Assembly: GCA_017964705.1 (NCBI GenBank)
Contig: JAGCRL010000051.1
Span: forward strand, 1-13,816
From: Alphaproteobacteria bacterium
Lineage (GTDB): Bacteria > Pseudomonadota > Alphaproteobacteria > RF32 > CAG-239
DNA length: 13,816 nucleotides
Reading direction: 5' to 3'
In this document: in pieces, positions 13,271 through 13,816 of the stretch
How the letters are laid out: each line of letters starts with the position of its first letter
Numbering within the stretch: the stretch's first letter is position 1
The notes under the pieces: model-generated
What the model saw: only the letters and a program-made list of their open reading frames with translations
The model's database searches: none
What the model was told of the DNA's origin: nothing
Position numbers and translations under genes: made by a program

Positions 13271-13816
13271 TCAAGTTTATAATTTTTGCGCAGAATCGAT
13301 ATTTCCGAAGCATATCCGGGAAGTTCGTTCGGTGTTTCCAAATTAATAGGTATTCCTTTTAATGCCGGATGATTGATAAACCTAATTAACCCATCTAAGC
13401 CTAAGCTTCCTTTTCCTATTTGTTCGTGTCTATCTTTATGCGAATTAAACTCTGTCATGCTGTCATTTAAATGTATTGCATGAAGACGATTTAACCCTAT
13501 TACCTTATCAAATTCTGTTAAAACATCATCGAGACGATTGATAATATCATATCCAGCGGAATAGACATGACATGTATCTAAACATACCCCCAGTTGATTG
13601 GGAGAATTATGCTTGGTTTTAGAGATAATTTCTGCTAACTCTTCAAAAGTGGAGCCTACTTCACTGCCTTTTCCGGACATGGTTTCCAGAAGGACTGTTG
13701 TATTTTTTGCTTCCGGCATGACATCATTTAATATTTCTACAATTATAGGAATAGCTACATCTGTCCCCTGCCCGACATGTGAGCCGGGATGAAAATTATA
13801 TAAATTTCCGGGAATA
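13267..13816 (-). CDS. nfo: Endonuclease IV (AP endonuclease), C-terminal part; 5' end outside the window
   Basis: It cuts DNA at abasic sites and repairs damaged 3' ends in base excision repair, using three zinc ions. The frame is open to the right edge of the window, so about 182 C-terminal codons are present; the ATG at 13719 is internal. The edge segment reads IPGNLYNFHPGSHVGQGTD, the conserved strand with the metal-ligand His. Further ligands follow in order: Glu in LLETMSG, Asp and His in GVCLDTCHVYSAGYD, His in IHLND, Asp and His in KDRHEQIGKG, and Glu in INLETP. The C-terminus is complete. It converges on the metal-exporter gene with stop codons overlapping in a shared TTAA and no terminator between. 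Confidence 0.95.
   Translation of the reverse strand, partial: IPGNLYNFHPGSHVGQGTDVAIPIIVEILNDVMPEAKNTTVLLETMSGKGSEVGSTFEELAEIISKTKHNSPNQLGVCLDTCHVYSAGYDIINRLDDVLTEFDKVIGLNRLHAIHLNDSMTEFNSHKDRHEQIGKGSLGLDGLIRFINHPALKGIPINLETPNELPGYASEISILRKNYKLD

Noticed and set aside
13719-13816. Treating ATG 13719 as the start of nfo
   Set aside because: The frame stays open to the window edge and encodes the conserved NFHPGSH segment, so the start lies outside.

Overview
This is a gene-dense, AT-rich stretch of a Gram-negative chromosome, most likely from an alphaproteobacterium. The strongest support is the order ppiD (divergent) / tpiA - secG - pyrG, together with a tRNA-Leu directly in front of tig, both familiar alphaproteobacterial arrangements. 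The low GC and compact spacing would suit a host-associated or gut lineage, but that part is inference. There are no insertion sequences, phage genes or CRISPR arrays, and I see no multi-gene novel system. The unusual content is in single genes and in RNA-level signals.

Left part (1-3637, + strand): the 3' end of a nicotinate phosphoribosyltransferase gene is followed directly by a stand-alone NAD synthetase, giving an NAD salvage pair. A strong promoter, a structured leader and a possible 11-codon leader ORF precede an unrecognised 211-residue protein that ends at a clear terminator. A second promoter drives a CNNM/CorB-type membrane protein with CBS domains. A perfect-stem bidirectional terminator closes this side.

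Middle (3734-7491, - strand): tpiA, secG, pyrG and an orphan membrane-anchored protein are read in that order. The tpiA reading frame carries an in-frame TAA at codon 4, between a well-placed RBS/ATG and the catalytic N-x-K motif. SecG has a long acidic Pro/Ala tail encoded partly by a 39-bp tandem repeat. A hairpin terminator lies between secG and pyrG.

Right part (7615-13270, + strand): ppiD and fmt overlap by one base. A tRNA-Leu(UAG) with its own promoter follows. Its terminator uses the tRNA CCA end as part of the stem, and it is followed at once by tig. Trigger factor, PpiD and SecG all serve protein export and folding, and Fmt supplies initiator fMet-tRNA, so the region is rich in translation and export functions. 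The gene-free stretch 12077-12406 holds the tig terminator, then about 95 bases (12127-12222) in which I see no confident signal, then a two-hairpin structured element ending in a T-rich tract (12223-12343, candidate small RNA), and then a promoter and RBS. These lead into a putative heavy-metal (manganese-type) exporter. Its stop codon overlaps the stop codon of a convergent, window-truncated endonuclease IV gene (nfo).
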